Below are positions 44,113-53,545 of a DNA stretch of 64,000 nucleotides, piece after piece. Origin of the DNA: Kineobactrum sediminis (GTDB taxonomy: Bacteria > Pseudomonadota > Gammaproteobacteria > Pseudomonadales > Halieaceae); the NCBI RefSeq assembly GCF_002868715.1, contig NZ_PKLZ01000011.1, forward strand, positions 62,001-126,000, written 5' to 3'. Each line of letters starts with the position of its first letter. The stretch's first letter is position 1. The position numbers and the translations under genes are program-made. A model generated the notes under the pieces. That model had not been told where the DNA came from. It did not search any database and saw nothing but the letters and a program-made list of their open reading frames with translations.

Positions 44113-45921
44113 ATGCAGCCTTTCATGCCCACTAACTTTTCGACCGCGATGCGCCCCAAAATTCTGGTTGCCGACGACGACCAGAATGTACGTTTCCTCA
44201 CGCGACAATGCCTCGAAGCCGAGGATATGGTTGTCGTTGAAGCGAGCGATGGATTGGAAGCGCTTGACCTGTTTGTTCGTGAAAGACCGGACCTGGTGTT
44301 CCTTGATGTGGAAATGCCCGGAATGACCGGGCTTGAAGTTTGCCGCCGGATCCGGGATCTCCCACAAGGCGCATCCACCCCGATTATGATCGTAACGGGC
44401 TCGGATGACCGGGATTCAATCGACCTCGGCTTTGACGCCGGGGCAACACAATACAAGACCAAGCCCGTAAACTGGTCGCTCCTGGGCCGCGATGTACTTT
44501 ATATGCTGCGCGCCAGCAATGCGTTTAACGCCCTGAAACGCCAGGAAGACCGACTTCGGTACCTTGCCTACTACGACCCGCTCACAAGCTTACCCAACCG
44601 GCGCAGCTTCAACGAGCAACTGGTTCGTATCATTAAACGCAGTCAGCGGAAAAAATCGTATGCCGCCCTGCTATTTATCGACCTCGATCATTTCAAGCGT
44701 ATCAATGATTCCATCGGTCACGGTCGAGGCGACCGCTTACTGGTAGAAATTGCAAAGCGACTTACCCTGGAATTGCGTGAAGATGACGCCATCAATTTTC
44801 TCGGCGACGAAGACGCTAATGACGAAGATGGCAGCACAGAAATTGCCAGGCTCGGCGGCGATGAATTTACCGTTGTGCTATCTGATGTGCCCGATACGGC
44901 ACATGTTGAAACCATTGCCAGACGTATTCTCGAAAGCCTGTCACAGCCTATCGCACTGCAATCACATAACCCGGTTGTCACACCGAGTATTGGTATAGCA
45001 ATTTATCCTCAGGATGGTGAAGAACCCGACACCCTGATTCGCAATGCCGATACCGCCATGTATGTGGCCAAAGCAGAAGGGCGCGCCTGCTTCCGTTTTT
45101 ATAATGAAGAAATGAATGCCAGGGCTGTAGAGCAGCTGAAAATGGAGGAAGAACTCCGCTACGGTATGCAGCATGGGCAACTGGAGCTGCGGTACCAGCC
45201 ACAAATTGATGTAGCCACGGGAAAAGCTGTGAGCCTGGAAGCACTGGTGCGCTGGAAGCACCCGCTGCGGGGCATGATCTCACCCGCGGAGTTTATCCCT
45301 GTGGCGGAAAGTACGGGGCAGATCATCGAACTCGGCGAATGGGTCATGTCGGAAGTGGGCAGGCACTGCATTTACTGGGACAGTCTGGGGCTTCCCCTGT
45401 TCAGGGTGTGCGTAAACATCTCACCCCTGCAATTCAACCAGACGGGGCTTTCCAACTTCATGCGCGGCTTTATCGAAAGCTCCAAAATAGCACCCAATCG
45501 CCTGGAACTTGAATTGACCGAAGGGGCCATCATGACTGACGCGGAAAGCAATATCGTAAAATTGCTGGAGCTCAAGTCCCTGGGGCTTGATCTTGCGGTC
45601 GATGACTTTGGTACTGGGTATTCATCACTCAGTTACCTGAAGCGCTTCCCGATCGATACACTGAAAATTGACCAGAGCTTTGTTGCAGACCTTGGCAGTC
45701 CTGATGGAGCCGCCATTATCGACGCCATTGTCGCGTTATCCAAGTCACTCAACCTGCGCGTAATCGCCGAGGGCATTGAGACCCAGGAACAGATGCGCTA
45801 CCTGGTGGACAAGAAATGTGACCTTTTACAGGGCTACTATTTATGCACGCCGGTGTATCCTGAGGAAGTGCCTGCGCTTTTGGTAAAAGACTATACCGAG
45901 CAGCTTGCATCAGGCTGCTGA
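44113..45921 (+). CDS. Response regulator with GGDEF and EAL domains
   Basis: A 602-residue protein. The REC domain is canonical: acidic triad ILVADDDQ, phospho-Asp in LVFLDVEMPGM, switch Thr in IVTGSDD and Lys in YKTKPVN. GGDEF is intact (RLGGDEFTVVLS) but carries an acidic insert (DEDANDEDGSTE) just before it, unusual for the domain. EAL keeps LEALVRWKHP, LELTEGA, VDDFGTGYSSL and IAEGIETQEQ. A cognate kinase could be the orphan hybrid sensor at 48974. Starts at 44113, 44125 and 44149 are all possible; 44149 (MRPKILVA) is closest to the fold. Confidence 0.88.
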   Translation: MQPFMPTNFSTAMRPKILVADDDQNVRFLTRQCLEAEDMVVVEASDGLEALDLFVRERPDLVFLDVEMPGMTGLEVCRRIRDLPQGASTPIMIVTGSDDRDSIDLGFDAGATQYKTKPVNWSLLGRDVLYMLRASNAFNALKRQEDRLRYLAYYDPLTSLPNRRSFNEQLVRIIKRSQRKKSYAALLFIDLDHFKRINDSIGHGRGDRLLVEIAKRLTLELREDDAINFLGDEDANDEDGSTEIARLGGDEFTVVLSDVPDTAHVETIARRILESLSQPIALQSHNPVVTPSIGIAIYPQDGEEPDTLIRNADTAMYVAKAEGRACFRFYNEEMNARAVEQLKMEEELRYGMQHGQLELRYQPQIDVATGKAVSLEALVRWKHPLRGMISPAEFIPVAESTGQIIELGEWVMSEVGRHCIYWDSLGLPLFRVCVNISPLQFNQTGLSNFMRGFIESSKIAPNRLELELTEGAIMTDAESNIVKLLELKSLGLDLAVDDFGTGYSSLSYLKRFPIDTLKIDQSFVADLGSPDGAAIIDAIVALSKSLNLRVIAEGIETQEQMRYLVDKKCDLLQGYYLCTPVYPEEVPALLVKDYTEQLASGC

Positions 45922-45922
45922 T

Positions 45923-47935
45923 ATGAAGTGTTTTCAATGCCTGCCGTACTTGCTCGGGCTTTCAGTGGCGGCAGCCGGTGCAACCGACGTCAACGATCAT
46001 GACCTGATGAAAATCATGGTTCAGGGCAAATCCACTGCGGAGCTACGACAACTCGTAGAGCAGCATGGCGGCACAATCACCCACGATCTGCCCATCATCA
46101 AGGCCATCGGCGCTACGGTAAGCGCTAGCCAGCTTGAACAGATCCGCATCTCATCGCTCGTTTCAAGAATCATTGATGATCTGTCAATGGACATTTCGGA
46201 ACCGGAAGTCCCACCAGAGCGAGCTGACTGCGATATCGGCGGAGCACTCGAAGCAACCCTGGAGAATAATAGCCTTCAGTGGCAGCTGTTTAACAAGCAG
46301 GAGAAGCCGGCAAAGCTACAGCATATCGAGCTGGGCTGGCCGACCATGCTGGGAGCAGTCGTCGCAGCAAAAATCGACCAACAGGATTTGGCTTTACCGA
46401 TACCTTCAACTGATACCGGGCCAACGCAAACCGCTAGCGCACACTATGAAGCAACCCATGCGCCTGCCCTCTCTGGAATTACGACATTCCAGCTCCGTTT
46501 TGAGCACCCCCTCAACGAACACGGCAAAGCCCCGCGCTGGCAGCAAAGCGACTTCAGTATCAAACTGGAATTTGCCGGCGGCTGTAGTACCAAGTTGATA
46601 CCGGGCTATCCTGATTATGAAGCTGACACCTATTATCCGGGCATCGTTGGCGCAGACGCGTTACATCTGCATGGTATTAGAGGTAAGGGCGTAACAGTCG
46701 CGGTGCTTGACTCAGGACTATGGGAGCACCCCGCCCTGGCGTATGACACCAACGGCAATCCGCGCATTGTCGGTCGCTTTGATGCCATCAACAATATTGA
46801 AAATGCTGACGTTTTTGATGACAGCGGCCACGGCACTCATATGACCAGCGTGATTGCTCATAGCGGGGAGGTCTTCAGCGCTGGCGTAGGCAATGGCTCC
46901 TACAAGGGAATCGCACCAGACGTAAAACTGGTGGCAGTAAAGGCGTTCGATGAGCAGGGCCAGGGTGAATTCCTGGACATCGTGCGCGGAATTCAGTGGA
47001 TCGTGGAACAAAAAGACGTTCTTGATATTAAGGTACTGAACCTCTCGTTTGCGGCGCGTCCCCGATGGCCCTATTTCCTGGACCCAATAAACCAGGCACT
47101 CATGCAGGCCTGGGCCGCCGGTATAACCGTAATAGCCGCCGCAGGTAATGAAGGTCCCGAACCAATGACAATTGGCTCTCCTGGAAACCTGCCTTACCTC
47201 ATCACTGTGGGCGCTGTTACTGACTCCTGGACAACTACGGACCGAGACGATGACTACATACCGGATTTTTCGTCGCGAGGCCCAACACCAAGCGGGCACA
47301 TCAAGCCGGATATTGTGGCACCCGGAGGGCATATCGCAGGTCTCATGCGGCCGGGCAGTAAACTGATGCAAAAGCATCCTGACTACCTGATAAGCACTGG
47401 TGAACTGGTAATGACCGGAACATCGCAAGCCAGCGCGCTGGTTTCCGGTATTGCAGCCCTGCTATTGCAACTCGAGCCTGAGCTAAAGCCTGATGATGTC
47501 AAATGCAAACTGCTCAGCAGCGCGGACTTGGCTATCAACCGTGATGGAAGGCTCTCCTACAGCCCATTCCAGCAGGGCAACGGCTATGTGAACGCAGTTC
47601 GTGCAGTAACACTTGGCCAGCGAGGATGCGGCAACCAGGACATGAACATCCAACGCGATATTGCAGCACAAGAGCACTTTGAAGGTCCCGCAATCATGGA
47701 TGAGAAAGGCAACGCTACTCTTCCAGGCCTGAACAGGATGCTCTCACCGACGGAATCAGAAAAAGGTCTTAGCACCGACCGCAAATGGGGGATCAAGGCT
47801 TATATTGAAAGAAAAGACGCCGCAGAACCCAGCGGTGACCTCCCCTTCCACTGGCTGGAAATCTATCTTTCAGAAAAATCCACGATCGAGTCACTTTCCA
47901 CAAATCCACCACCAAATGACACAGCCAGCCCCTAG
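45923..47935 (+). CDS. Secreted S8 (subtilisin-type) serine protease
   Basis: A 670-residue protein starting one base after the upstream stop (TGATATG), so translation is coupled. N-terminal signal peptide (CLPYLLGLSVAAAGA). Residues about 30-95 resemble an I9-type inhibitor propeptide; 100-225 is an unrecognised domain. The catalytic domain has Asp in VAVLDSGLWEHP, His in DDSGHGTHMT, Asn in AAGNEGPEP and Ser in MTGTSQASALVSG. The C-terminal 100 residues are unassigned and contain RKWGIK (47780-47797), similar to the repeat core of the next gene. It probably acts outside the cell or in the periplasm. Confidence 0.87.
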   Translation: MKCFQCLPYLLGLSVAAAGATDVNDHDLMKIMVQGKSTAELRQLVEQHGGTITHDLPIIKAIGATVSASQLEQIRISSLVSRIIDDLSMDISEPEVPPERADCDIGGALEATLENNSLQWQLFNKQEKPAKLQHIELGWPTMLGAVVAAKIDQQDLALPIPSTDTGPTQTASAHYEATHAPALSGITTFQLRFEHPLNEHGKAPRWQQSDFSIKLEFAGGCSTKLIPGYPDYEADTYYPGIVGADALHLHGIRGKGVTVAVLDSGLWEHPALAYDTNGNPRIVGRFDAINNIENADVFDDSGHGTHMTSVIAHSGEVFSAGVGNGSYKGIAPDVKLVAVKAFDEQGQGEFLDIVRGIQWIVEQKDVLDIKVLNLSFAARPRWPYFLDPINQALMQAWAAGITVIAAAGNEGPEPMTIGSPGNLPYLITVGAVTDSWTTTDRDDDYIPDFSSRGPTPSGHIKPDIVAPGGHIAGLMRPGSKLMQKHPDYLISTGELVMTGTSQASALVSGIAALLLQLEPELKPDDVKCKLLSSADLAINRDGRLSYSPFQQGNGYVNAVRAVTLGQRGCGNQDMNIQRDIAAQEHFEGPAIMDEKGNATLPGLNRMLSPTESEKGLSTDRKWGIKAYIERKDAAEPSGDLPFHWLEIYLSEKSTIESLSTNPPPNDTASP

Positions 47936-47937
47936 GG

Positions 47938-48241
47938 TACCCATTCGGGTCATGCCCGCAGAACAACAATCTCCCATGACGAAATAGCGCCTACAATCAA
48001 GAACATAGGAGACTTTATTTACCAGATTTCGTAAGATCCACCCCCATGACCATCCGTAATGGTCTACCCCCTACCCCAAAGAGGGTATAGACCACCCTTC
48101 ATTAGCACTCGCCTCCCCCCTATAACGGTTGCATGCGTCTACGGACCACGATGCATAACGCCTCTCACGGACGAGATTGGGCTGGACCACGATGTCACGA
48201 CAAGTGACGCGAATTTTTGAACGAAAGAGGCAGGGCGGATT
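47938..48241 (+). promoter_or_regulatory. Structured leader of the repeat-protein gene
   Basis: 304 bp without a gene. GACCAT-N5-ATGGTC (48048-48064) and TGGTCTA/TAGACCA (48060-48066 with 48088-48094) share bases, so only one hairpin can form at a time. Further down, GGACCACGATG occurs twice (48143-48153, 48184-48194; 41 bp apart), and a GTCAC-N5-GTGAC dyad (48194-48208) lies 33 bp before the ATG. This density suggests a controlled promoter or an attenuator. No promoter hexamers are certain. Confidence 0.45.
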
Positions 48242-48829
48242 ATGAGAAATCTATTGGGGAAAGGCAGGTTTATAACTTGGGCCACAGCATCCATAATAAT
48301 GGGCGCAGCTAGCGCGCACACGGTAGCATTGGATAAAAGCGACCACCAAAGCAGAGCAGTTGCGCCTGTCGCCCACGCGGCCATCACCCGATCTCTTGCC
48401 TCAGAAGAAAACTATCAACACACACCTAGTGGCTACAAATGGAGTGGAGATCGAGAAATTCGCGGAGCGAGCACTGCTCCGTGGCTTTCAGAAGATATAA
48501 CCGCAAACGCTGACCCTGTTTCGCAGAAACAAGCTTATTCTTGGGGCGCTGACTTGAATCCGGCGCAAGCAGGGTACCGCTGGGGCATCCGTAACGTCTC
48601 TGATCAGGCCGGCTACCGTTGGGGTATCCGTAACGTCTCTGGCCAAGCCGGTTACCGTTGGGGTATCCGTAACGTCTCTGGCCAAGCCGGTTACCGTTGG
48701 GGTATCCGTAACGTCTCTGGCCAAGCCGGTTACCGTTGGGGTATCCGTAACGTCTCTGCCCAAGCCGGTTACCGCTGGGGCATTCGTAACGCTTCGAACC
48801 AAGCCGGCTATCGTTGGGGCATCCGATAA
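48242..48829 (+). CDS. Small secreted protein with seven tandem YRWGIRN repeats
   Basis: A 195-residue protein not recognised from any family I know. Residues 1-25 form a signal peptide (IIMGAASA, AxA cleavage). Residues 26-108 are a linker with two degenerate relatives of the repeat (SGYKW, QAYSWGADLN). Residues 109-195 are six copies of a 13-residue unit, QAGYRWGIRNVS plus one variable residue (D, G, G, G, A, N), and a seventh shortened copy that ends the protein. Each unit has Tyr, Trp and two Arg, giving a strongly cationic, aromatic tail. It could be an adhesin, an amyloid-like or polymer-binding protein, a toxin, or a multi-peptide precursor. Candidate ribosome site GGCAGGG. Confidence 0.75.
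   Translation: MRNLLGKGRFITWATASIIMGAASAHTVALDKSDHQSRAVAPVAHAAITRSLASEENYQHTPSGYKWSGDREIRGASTAPWLSEDITANADPVSQKQAYSWGADLNPAQAGYRWGIRNVSDQAGYRWGIRNVSGQAGYRWGIRNVSGQAGYRWGIRNVSGQAGYRWGIRNVSAQAGYRWGIRNASNQAGYRWGIR
48566..48826 (+). repeat. 39-bp in-frame tandem repeat array (6.7 units)
   Basis: Unit starts: 48566, 48605, 48644, 48683, 48722, 48761 and 48800 (27 bp, truncated). Units 2-4 are nearly identical in DNA, including the third codon positions (GTTACCGTTGGGGTATCC), so expansion was recent. The outer units have diverged. Copy number changes stay in frame. Confidence 0.9.
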
Positions 48830-48845
48830 GTTTACCGTCCCATTC

Positions 48846-48876
48846 CCGACTAGCTATTCAGTCAGTAGCTGGTCGG
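48846..48876 (+). terminator. Hairpin after the repeat-protein gene
   Basis: CCGACTAGCTA and TAGCTGGTCGG pair over 10 of 11 positions around a 9-base loop, 17 bp after the stop. No U run follows, so it may protect the 3' end of the mRNA rather than terminate. Confidence 0.4.
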
Positions 48877-48934
48877 CACTTCCTAGCTTCCTTCAAGGTC
48901 AGCATAGTCTCAAGAAGATATCCGTTGTAGTATG

Positions 48935-48970
48935 CCCTAATCATTTCAAAACGAAATAGTTAGGGCTTTT
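48935..48970 (+). promoter_or_regulatory. Terminator-like hairpin masking the sensor kinase ribosome-binding site
   Basis: CCCTAATCATTTC (48935-48947) pairs with GAAATAGTTAGGG (48953-48965) with one mismatch, followed by CTTTT. It looks like an intrinsic terminator. Yet the 3' arm contains the only AGGG Shine-Dalgarno for the GTG at 48974, eight bases downstream. Folding would both end transcription from the repeat gene and hide the start of the kinase. Confidence 0.6.
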
Positions 48971-48973
48971 GCT

Positions 48974-51900
48974 GTGAATCTGACCTTTCGCTCCCTCCTA
49001 TCCATAACTCTTATACTGTTGTCACTGGATAGTTTTGGGCTTAGTCCTCGCGATTACACATTCCAACTGTCCCCGGCTACGAGACAACTAAGTCAACAAT
49101 CTGTCCGATCAATCTTCCAGGACTCTCAAGGCTTTATTTGGATTCTAACGCAAGAAGGCATCCATCGTTATGATGGATACACAGTTGTGCGCTTTAGAGC
49201 GTCAAACAGAGATGCTAAATCAATAAGCCACCAATCCACCACTGGAATAGTAGAAGATAAAAATGGCTATCTATGGGTTTCGACCGCAGGTGGTGGCCTC
49301 AACAGATACAATCCTGCAACACAAACATTTACAGCTATCCAAAGTAGTACCGAACCCTCCTCTACTCACCCGCTCTCAGATTCAATTTATTCGATGTTTA
49401 TGTCAAAGACCGGCAGTATTTGGCTAGGTTACGATACAGGATACGGGTTTAGTAAGTTTAACCCTGACACCCTCCGCTTTGAGCATTTTTCGCCACTCTC
49501 ACGAGACACAACAAACAGACCTGTCGCATTTACAGAGACTGAAGACGGAATGGTTTGGGCTCTTATTGATAACTACGGGCTACTCAGAATAGACGAGTCG
49601 AAAAAAAAGATTGAAACGGTTCTCGTGCCATCGGAGATAGATCCGGAAAAGCACATGAAACGCTTTAACTTCGTCATGGCCGCTGAGAACGGTAACATTT
49701 GGATATCAACACTGGATTCCGGGATCGTACGATATTCGCCACATACCAACGACTTTGAATACTTTGACACCAATAATCTAGCCAACGACTCAATCTCCGA
49801 CCAACGAGTCTACATGACGATTGAGGACAGATCCGGAAATGTCTGGGCAGCAACGCGCTCCGGGGTTAGCGTCTGGGAACCCGGAACACATAGCTTCACC
49901 TCGATAAATACGACAAATTCAAACCTACCCGACAATCAGGTCTTTAGCCTATACCAAAGTATGGCTGGAATCATTTGGGTAGGCACCTACAACGGACTGG
50001 CTTATGGAACCAGATCACTCTTTCGGCGAGTTGACTCTGATTTCGGAAGCCAAGCGGATTCAATTAACACGTTCGCCCAAGATGACAATGGTCAGATCTG
50101 GATCGGTAGCAGCACAGGCCTTCACCTTTTCAACTCAGATGCGAAAAGCGAACATTACGCCACACAGACTACATTGAATAACAAGATTTCATCCGGCGAG
50201 GTGATGAGCCTTCTTTATGAAGATGGAACCCTGTGGGCGGGCACCCTCACCGCGGGATTAAACAAGATTGATTTAGAAACACAAGAAATCGAAATATTTA
50301 GGAGACGAGTCACTCAAACCACCTCCATTAGCGCAAATGGGATCACCTCGATTACCAGGCTTTCCACTGGTCAACTCCTAATAGGCACTTATGGCGGAGG
50401 CTTGAATATATATAACGACGAAACCAATTCATTTCGCCACTTTAAGTACGACCCAGATTCTGCGAATACTATAAGTAATGACAATGTCATAGCAATTCTG
50501 GAGGACTCCTCGGGGGACATCTGGGTTGGCACTGAGAATGGACTCAATCTTTTTGATATACAAGCTGGGACGTTTCAACGCTTTATGAGTAACCCGGAAA
50601 ACCCAGAGAGCTTATCAAGCAATCTTGCCTGGGCAATTCATGAAGACTCTCAAGAACGACTCTGGATAGGTACACAAAGTGGAGGCATAAACCGCTGGGA
50701 TAAAAAAGACCGAAAAGAGCGACGCAACAAATTTACTCAATATTCCGAAAACGTGATGCTACCAAGTGTCGATATCTATGCAATTACTAGTGACATGAAC
50801 GCAAATATATGGGTCTCCCATAACAGAGGATTATCAAAGCTATCTCCGTCTACTGGCGAACTCGACAATTTTGACGTCAGCGACGGATTACAAGGACCCG
50901 AGTTCAATCACGCCGCAGTCTTTAAAGACAAAGACTCTCAAATATATTTCGGTGGCAACAACGGATTCAACATAATATCAACAGAAAAAATACGGAGAAG
51001 CATCTATATCCCGCCTTTAATAATCACAGAGTTTAGGATACTCAATGATGAGGTCTCTTTTGATGTGCCCTATCACCAATTAGACGAGATAACATTCCCT
51101 CATAATTTTCGATATGCAACCTTTACTTTTGCATCACTGGATTACACGAATCCGCCCTCGAATCAATATCGCTACATGCTGGACGGCTTTGACAGCGAAT
51201 GGATAGAGTTAGGCACCACTAGATCCACATCTTTCACCAGCTTGCCTAGTGGCTCCTACACCCTTCGGGTTCAAGGCAGCAATTCTGACGGCGTCTGGAA
51301 TACAGAAGGTCTAAATTTAGATATAAATGTCAAACCCGCACCATGGAAAAGCGCTCCCGCCTATATTGCATATGGAATTCTAACCATTGGGCTGATAATT
51401 TTACTTTTCGTTAAACAACGCAGGAAGCAACAGCTTATTTTTAGGCGCCAACGAGAACTTGAACTCAAAGTTCAGGAAAGAACTGTTGATCTTCAAGAAG
51501 CCAGAAACATTGCGGAACATGCAAACAAATCGAAATCCGAATTCTTGGCTACGATGACGCATGAAATAAGGACGCCAATGCATGGCATGATAGGTATGAC
51601 TGAGCTGCTGTTAAATACGAAGCTGAATGATCAACAAACACGATTTGCGAAAGCTGCTCACGCTAGTGGAGAATCACTTTTACAATTAATAAATTCGATA
51701 TTAGACTTTTCAAAACTTGAGGCTGCCAAAGTTGAGGTCGAAAATGTAGAGTTTGACTTGATAAAGTTAATAGACGATATCTGTTATCTCCAGGCGGAGC
51801 CGGCAAGCCGAAAGAAAATACAATTCAATTACTTTATTGCCAAAGATCTTCCAGATCGCATCGTTGGAGACCCAGCCAAAATACGACAAGTCACAATGAA

Positions 51901-53497
51901 TCTCATTAATAATGCAATAAAATTTACAGAATTTGGCTTTATCGACTTACGCGTGTCTTGGGCTTCTGATGACCTTTGCAGCCATGCTGGTAACCTTGTT
52001 ATCACTATCGAAGATTCAGGCATCGGCATGGATAACGCTGCAAAGTCAAAAATCTTCGAAGCATTCACACAAGCCGACGCTAGCACAACTCGAAAGTACG
52101 GCGGCACCGGACTGGGCTTGGCGATTTCAAAAGAATTTGTTGAACTTATGAGCGGTGAAATTTCTGTAAGCTCTGAAGTCAACAAAGGTACCGAGATAAC
52201 TATCTCGATACCTTCTATAAAAATCGCCAAGATTTCTAAATCTTATTCTGGCAGCGCGACTAGCGCTTCGATACTTTGCTCAGATCAAAAAACCACAGGA
52301 ATGTTAAAATCACATTTGGCAAGACTAAACGTACCCTCAACGTTGGTTGATCTCCAGCACGAAAAGCAGATTTCTGGTGACATTGTTTTTGTGGATTATG
52401 ACTTTTTTGCAACGAGAGCTCTCATGTCGGAATTCTTTGCAGACCTCCGCTCTAACCAAGTGGTTCTATTGACTCCATTTCGCTTACCTGATGAAGAATT
52501 GCTCGATTATGAAATGACAACGATCAGCAAACCTATAACACACCAATCGATTTCCGATCTTATTCATCATCGGAATAGACCAATTAATAAGATAGGTCCT
52601 GATAAATCGGAGATACGCAAGAGCCCCAAGTTAAGGCCTAAGGTCCTGGTGGCAGAGGATCTTGAGATAAATCAACGAATTGTGAGGGAGATACTTGAAC
52701 TCCAAAGCTGCGACGTTGATATTGCTGAAGATGGCGGATTGGCAGTCGAACTATTCAAAAAGGGAAAATATGATCTAATATTTATGGATTGCCAAATGCC
52801 AAAAATGGACGGCTATCAAGCGACGATAGAAATAAGGGAAATCGAAAAAAGTATAGGAAAAATAAATATACCAATCATCGCTCTAACAGCCGGGAATACC
52901 GAGGAGGAAATGCGGAAAGGCCTAGACGCGGGAATGGATAAATATCTCACAAAGCCATTTAAGATAAGTGACATAAACGAAATTCTCGACCACTATCTGA
53001 TAAGTACAAGGACGCGAGAATCGCCAGAAAAAAAGACCTCCATTCGAGATAATCGAGATAATCGAGATAATCGAGATAATCGAGATAATCGAGATAATCG
53101 AGATAATCGAGATAATCGAGATAATGAATATGACTCGAAGATAATAAATTACAAGGCCATAAAAAATATTATCTTGGTTGAAGAGCAGACTGGCAGGAAA
53201 ATTCTTCCAGAGCTCTTAGATGTCTTTCAAAAACAAATTTTTGAAAAGTTTTCTGAGTTACGTGACGAAACAGTTCAATCAGACAGCGAAAAGCTTGGGA
53301 AGATTGCACATGCTATAAAATCCATGAGCGCTAATTTGGGTGCCGAAAAAGTACGATCTATAAGTTTAATGATGGAAGATCACGCCCGAAGGAATGAGAT
53401 TATAGATGTAGAGGAGTACATTGTGGAGATTGATCTTGCATATAAGGAGTTCCTTAAACATGCTGAAAAAGTAACACAAGAGGACATCCAACAATGA
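48974..53497 (+). CDS. Propeller-type hybrid sensor histidine kinase (two-component regulator propeller + Y_Y_Y + HisKA + REC + HPt)
   Basis: A 1507-residue protein, GTG start. Signal-anchor peptide, then a periplasmic sensor of about 14 propeller repeats (forms of 'IWIGT.GGL.R') and a Y_Y_Y domain (about 680-770, ending VKPAPW). One membrane helix at about 795-812. HisKA with phospho-His863 in [11 protein letters not shown], ATPase with [15 protein letters not shown] and [11 protein letters not shown] degenerate receiver (about 1095-1205, no phospho-Asp seen) precedes a true one (Asp1272 in [12 protein letters not shown], Lys in YLTKPF). Nine RDN triplets form a linker, then an HPt domain (His1446 in [12 protein letters not shown]). 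No DNA-binding output, so the phosphate must go to another protein. AT-rich. Confidence 0.9.
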   Translation: MNLTFRSLLSITLILLSLDSFGLSPRDYTFQLSPATRQLSQQSVRSIFQDSQGFIWILTQEGIHRYDGYTVVRFRASNRDAKSISHQSTTGIVEDKNGYLWVSTAGGGLNRYNPATQTFTAIQSSTEPSSTHPLSDSIYSMFMSKTGSIWLGYDTGYGFSKFNPDTLRFEHFSPLSRDTTNRPVAFTETEDGMVWALIDNYGLLRIDESKKKIETVLVPSEIDPEKHMKRFNFVMAAENGNIWISTLDSGIVRYSPHTNDFEYFDTNNLANDSISDQRVYMTIEDRSGNVWAATRSGVSVWEPGTHSFTSINTTNSNLPDNQVFSLYQSMAGIIWVGTYNGLAYGTRSLFRRVDSDFGSQADSINTFAQDDNGQIWIGSSTGLHLFNSDAKSEHYATQTTLNNKISSGEVMSLLYEDGTLWAGTLTAGLNKIDLETQEIEIFRRRVTQTTSISANGITSITRLSTGQLLIGTYGGGLNIYNDETNSFRHFKYDPDSANTISNDNVIAILEDSSGDIWVGTENGLNLFDIQAGTFQRFMSNPENPESLSSNLAWAIHEDSQERLWIGTQSGGINRWDKKDRKERRNKFTQYSENVMLPSVDIYAITSDMNANIWVSHNRGLSKLSPSTGELDNFDVSDGLQGPEFNHAAVFKDKDSQIYFGGNNGFNIISTEKIRRSIYIPPLIITEFRILNDEVSFDVPYHQLDEITFPHNFRYATFTFASLDYTNPPSNQYRYMLDGFDSEWIELGTTRSTSFTSLPSGSYTLRVQGSNSDGVWNTEGLNLDINVKPAPWKSAPAYIAYGILTIGLIILLFVKQRRKQQLIFRRQRELELKVQERTVDLQEARNIAEHANKSKSEFLATMTHEIRTPMHGMIGMTELLLNTKLNDQQTRFAKAAHASGESLLQLINSILDFSKLEAAKVEVENVEFDLIKLIDDICYLQAEPASRKKIQFNYFIAKDLPDRIVGDPAKIRQVTMNLINNAIKFTEFGFIDLRVSWASDDLCSHAGNLVITIEDSGIGMDNAAKSKIFEAFTQADASTTRKYGGTGLGLAISKEFVELMSGEISVSSEVNKGTEITISIPSIKIAKISKSYSGSATSASILCSDQKTTGMLKSHLARLNVPSTLVDLQHEKQISGDIVFVDYDFFATRALMSEFFADLRSNQVVLLTPFRLPDEELLDYEMTTISKPITHQSISDLIHHRNRPINKIGPDKSEIRKSPKLRPKVLVAEDLEINQRIVREILELQSCDVDIAEDGGLAVELFKKGKYDLIFMDCQMPKMDGYQATIEIREIEKSIGKINIPIIALTAGNTEEEMRKGLDAGMDKYLTKPFKISDINEILDHYLISTRTRESPEKKTSIRDNRDNRDNRDNRDNRDNRDNRDNRDNEYDSKIINYKAIKNIILVEEQTGRKILPELLDVFQKQIFEKFSELRDETVQSDSEKLGKIAHAIKSMSANLGAEKVRSISLMMEDHARRNEIIDVEEYIVEIDLAYKEFLKHAEKVTQEDIQQ
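53045..53125 (+). repeat. 9-bp x 9 in-frame minisatellite (RDN repeats)
   Basis: Nine perfect CGAGATAAT units encode nine Arg-Asp-Asn triplets between the receiver and the HPt of the hybrid kinase. Unit size is a multiple of three, so slippage would alter linker length without breaking the frame. Confidence 0.95.
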
Positions 53498-53545
53498 CAG
53501 GGTGGATCCCATGAGGATTCTCTACTCACGGTATTTTTTTCAAAA

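Noticed and set aside
48566-48826. Tandem 39-bp repeats considered as a CRISPR array or satellite
   Set aside because: No spacers between the units; the whole array is in frame with a signal peptide and codes for the 13-residue repeat, ending in a stop.
53045-53125. Nine-unit repeat considered as an on/off phase-variation switch
   Set aside because: The unit is 9 bp, so slippage keeps the frame; only linker length can change.
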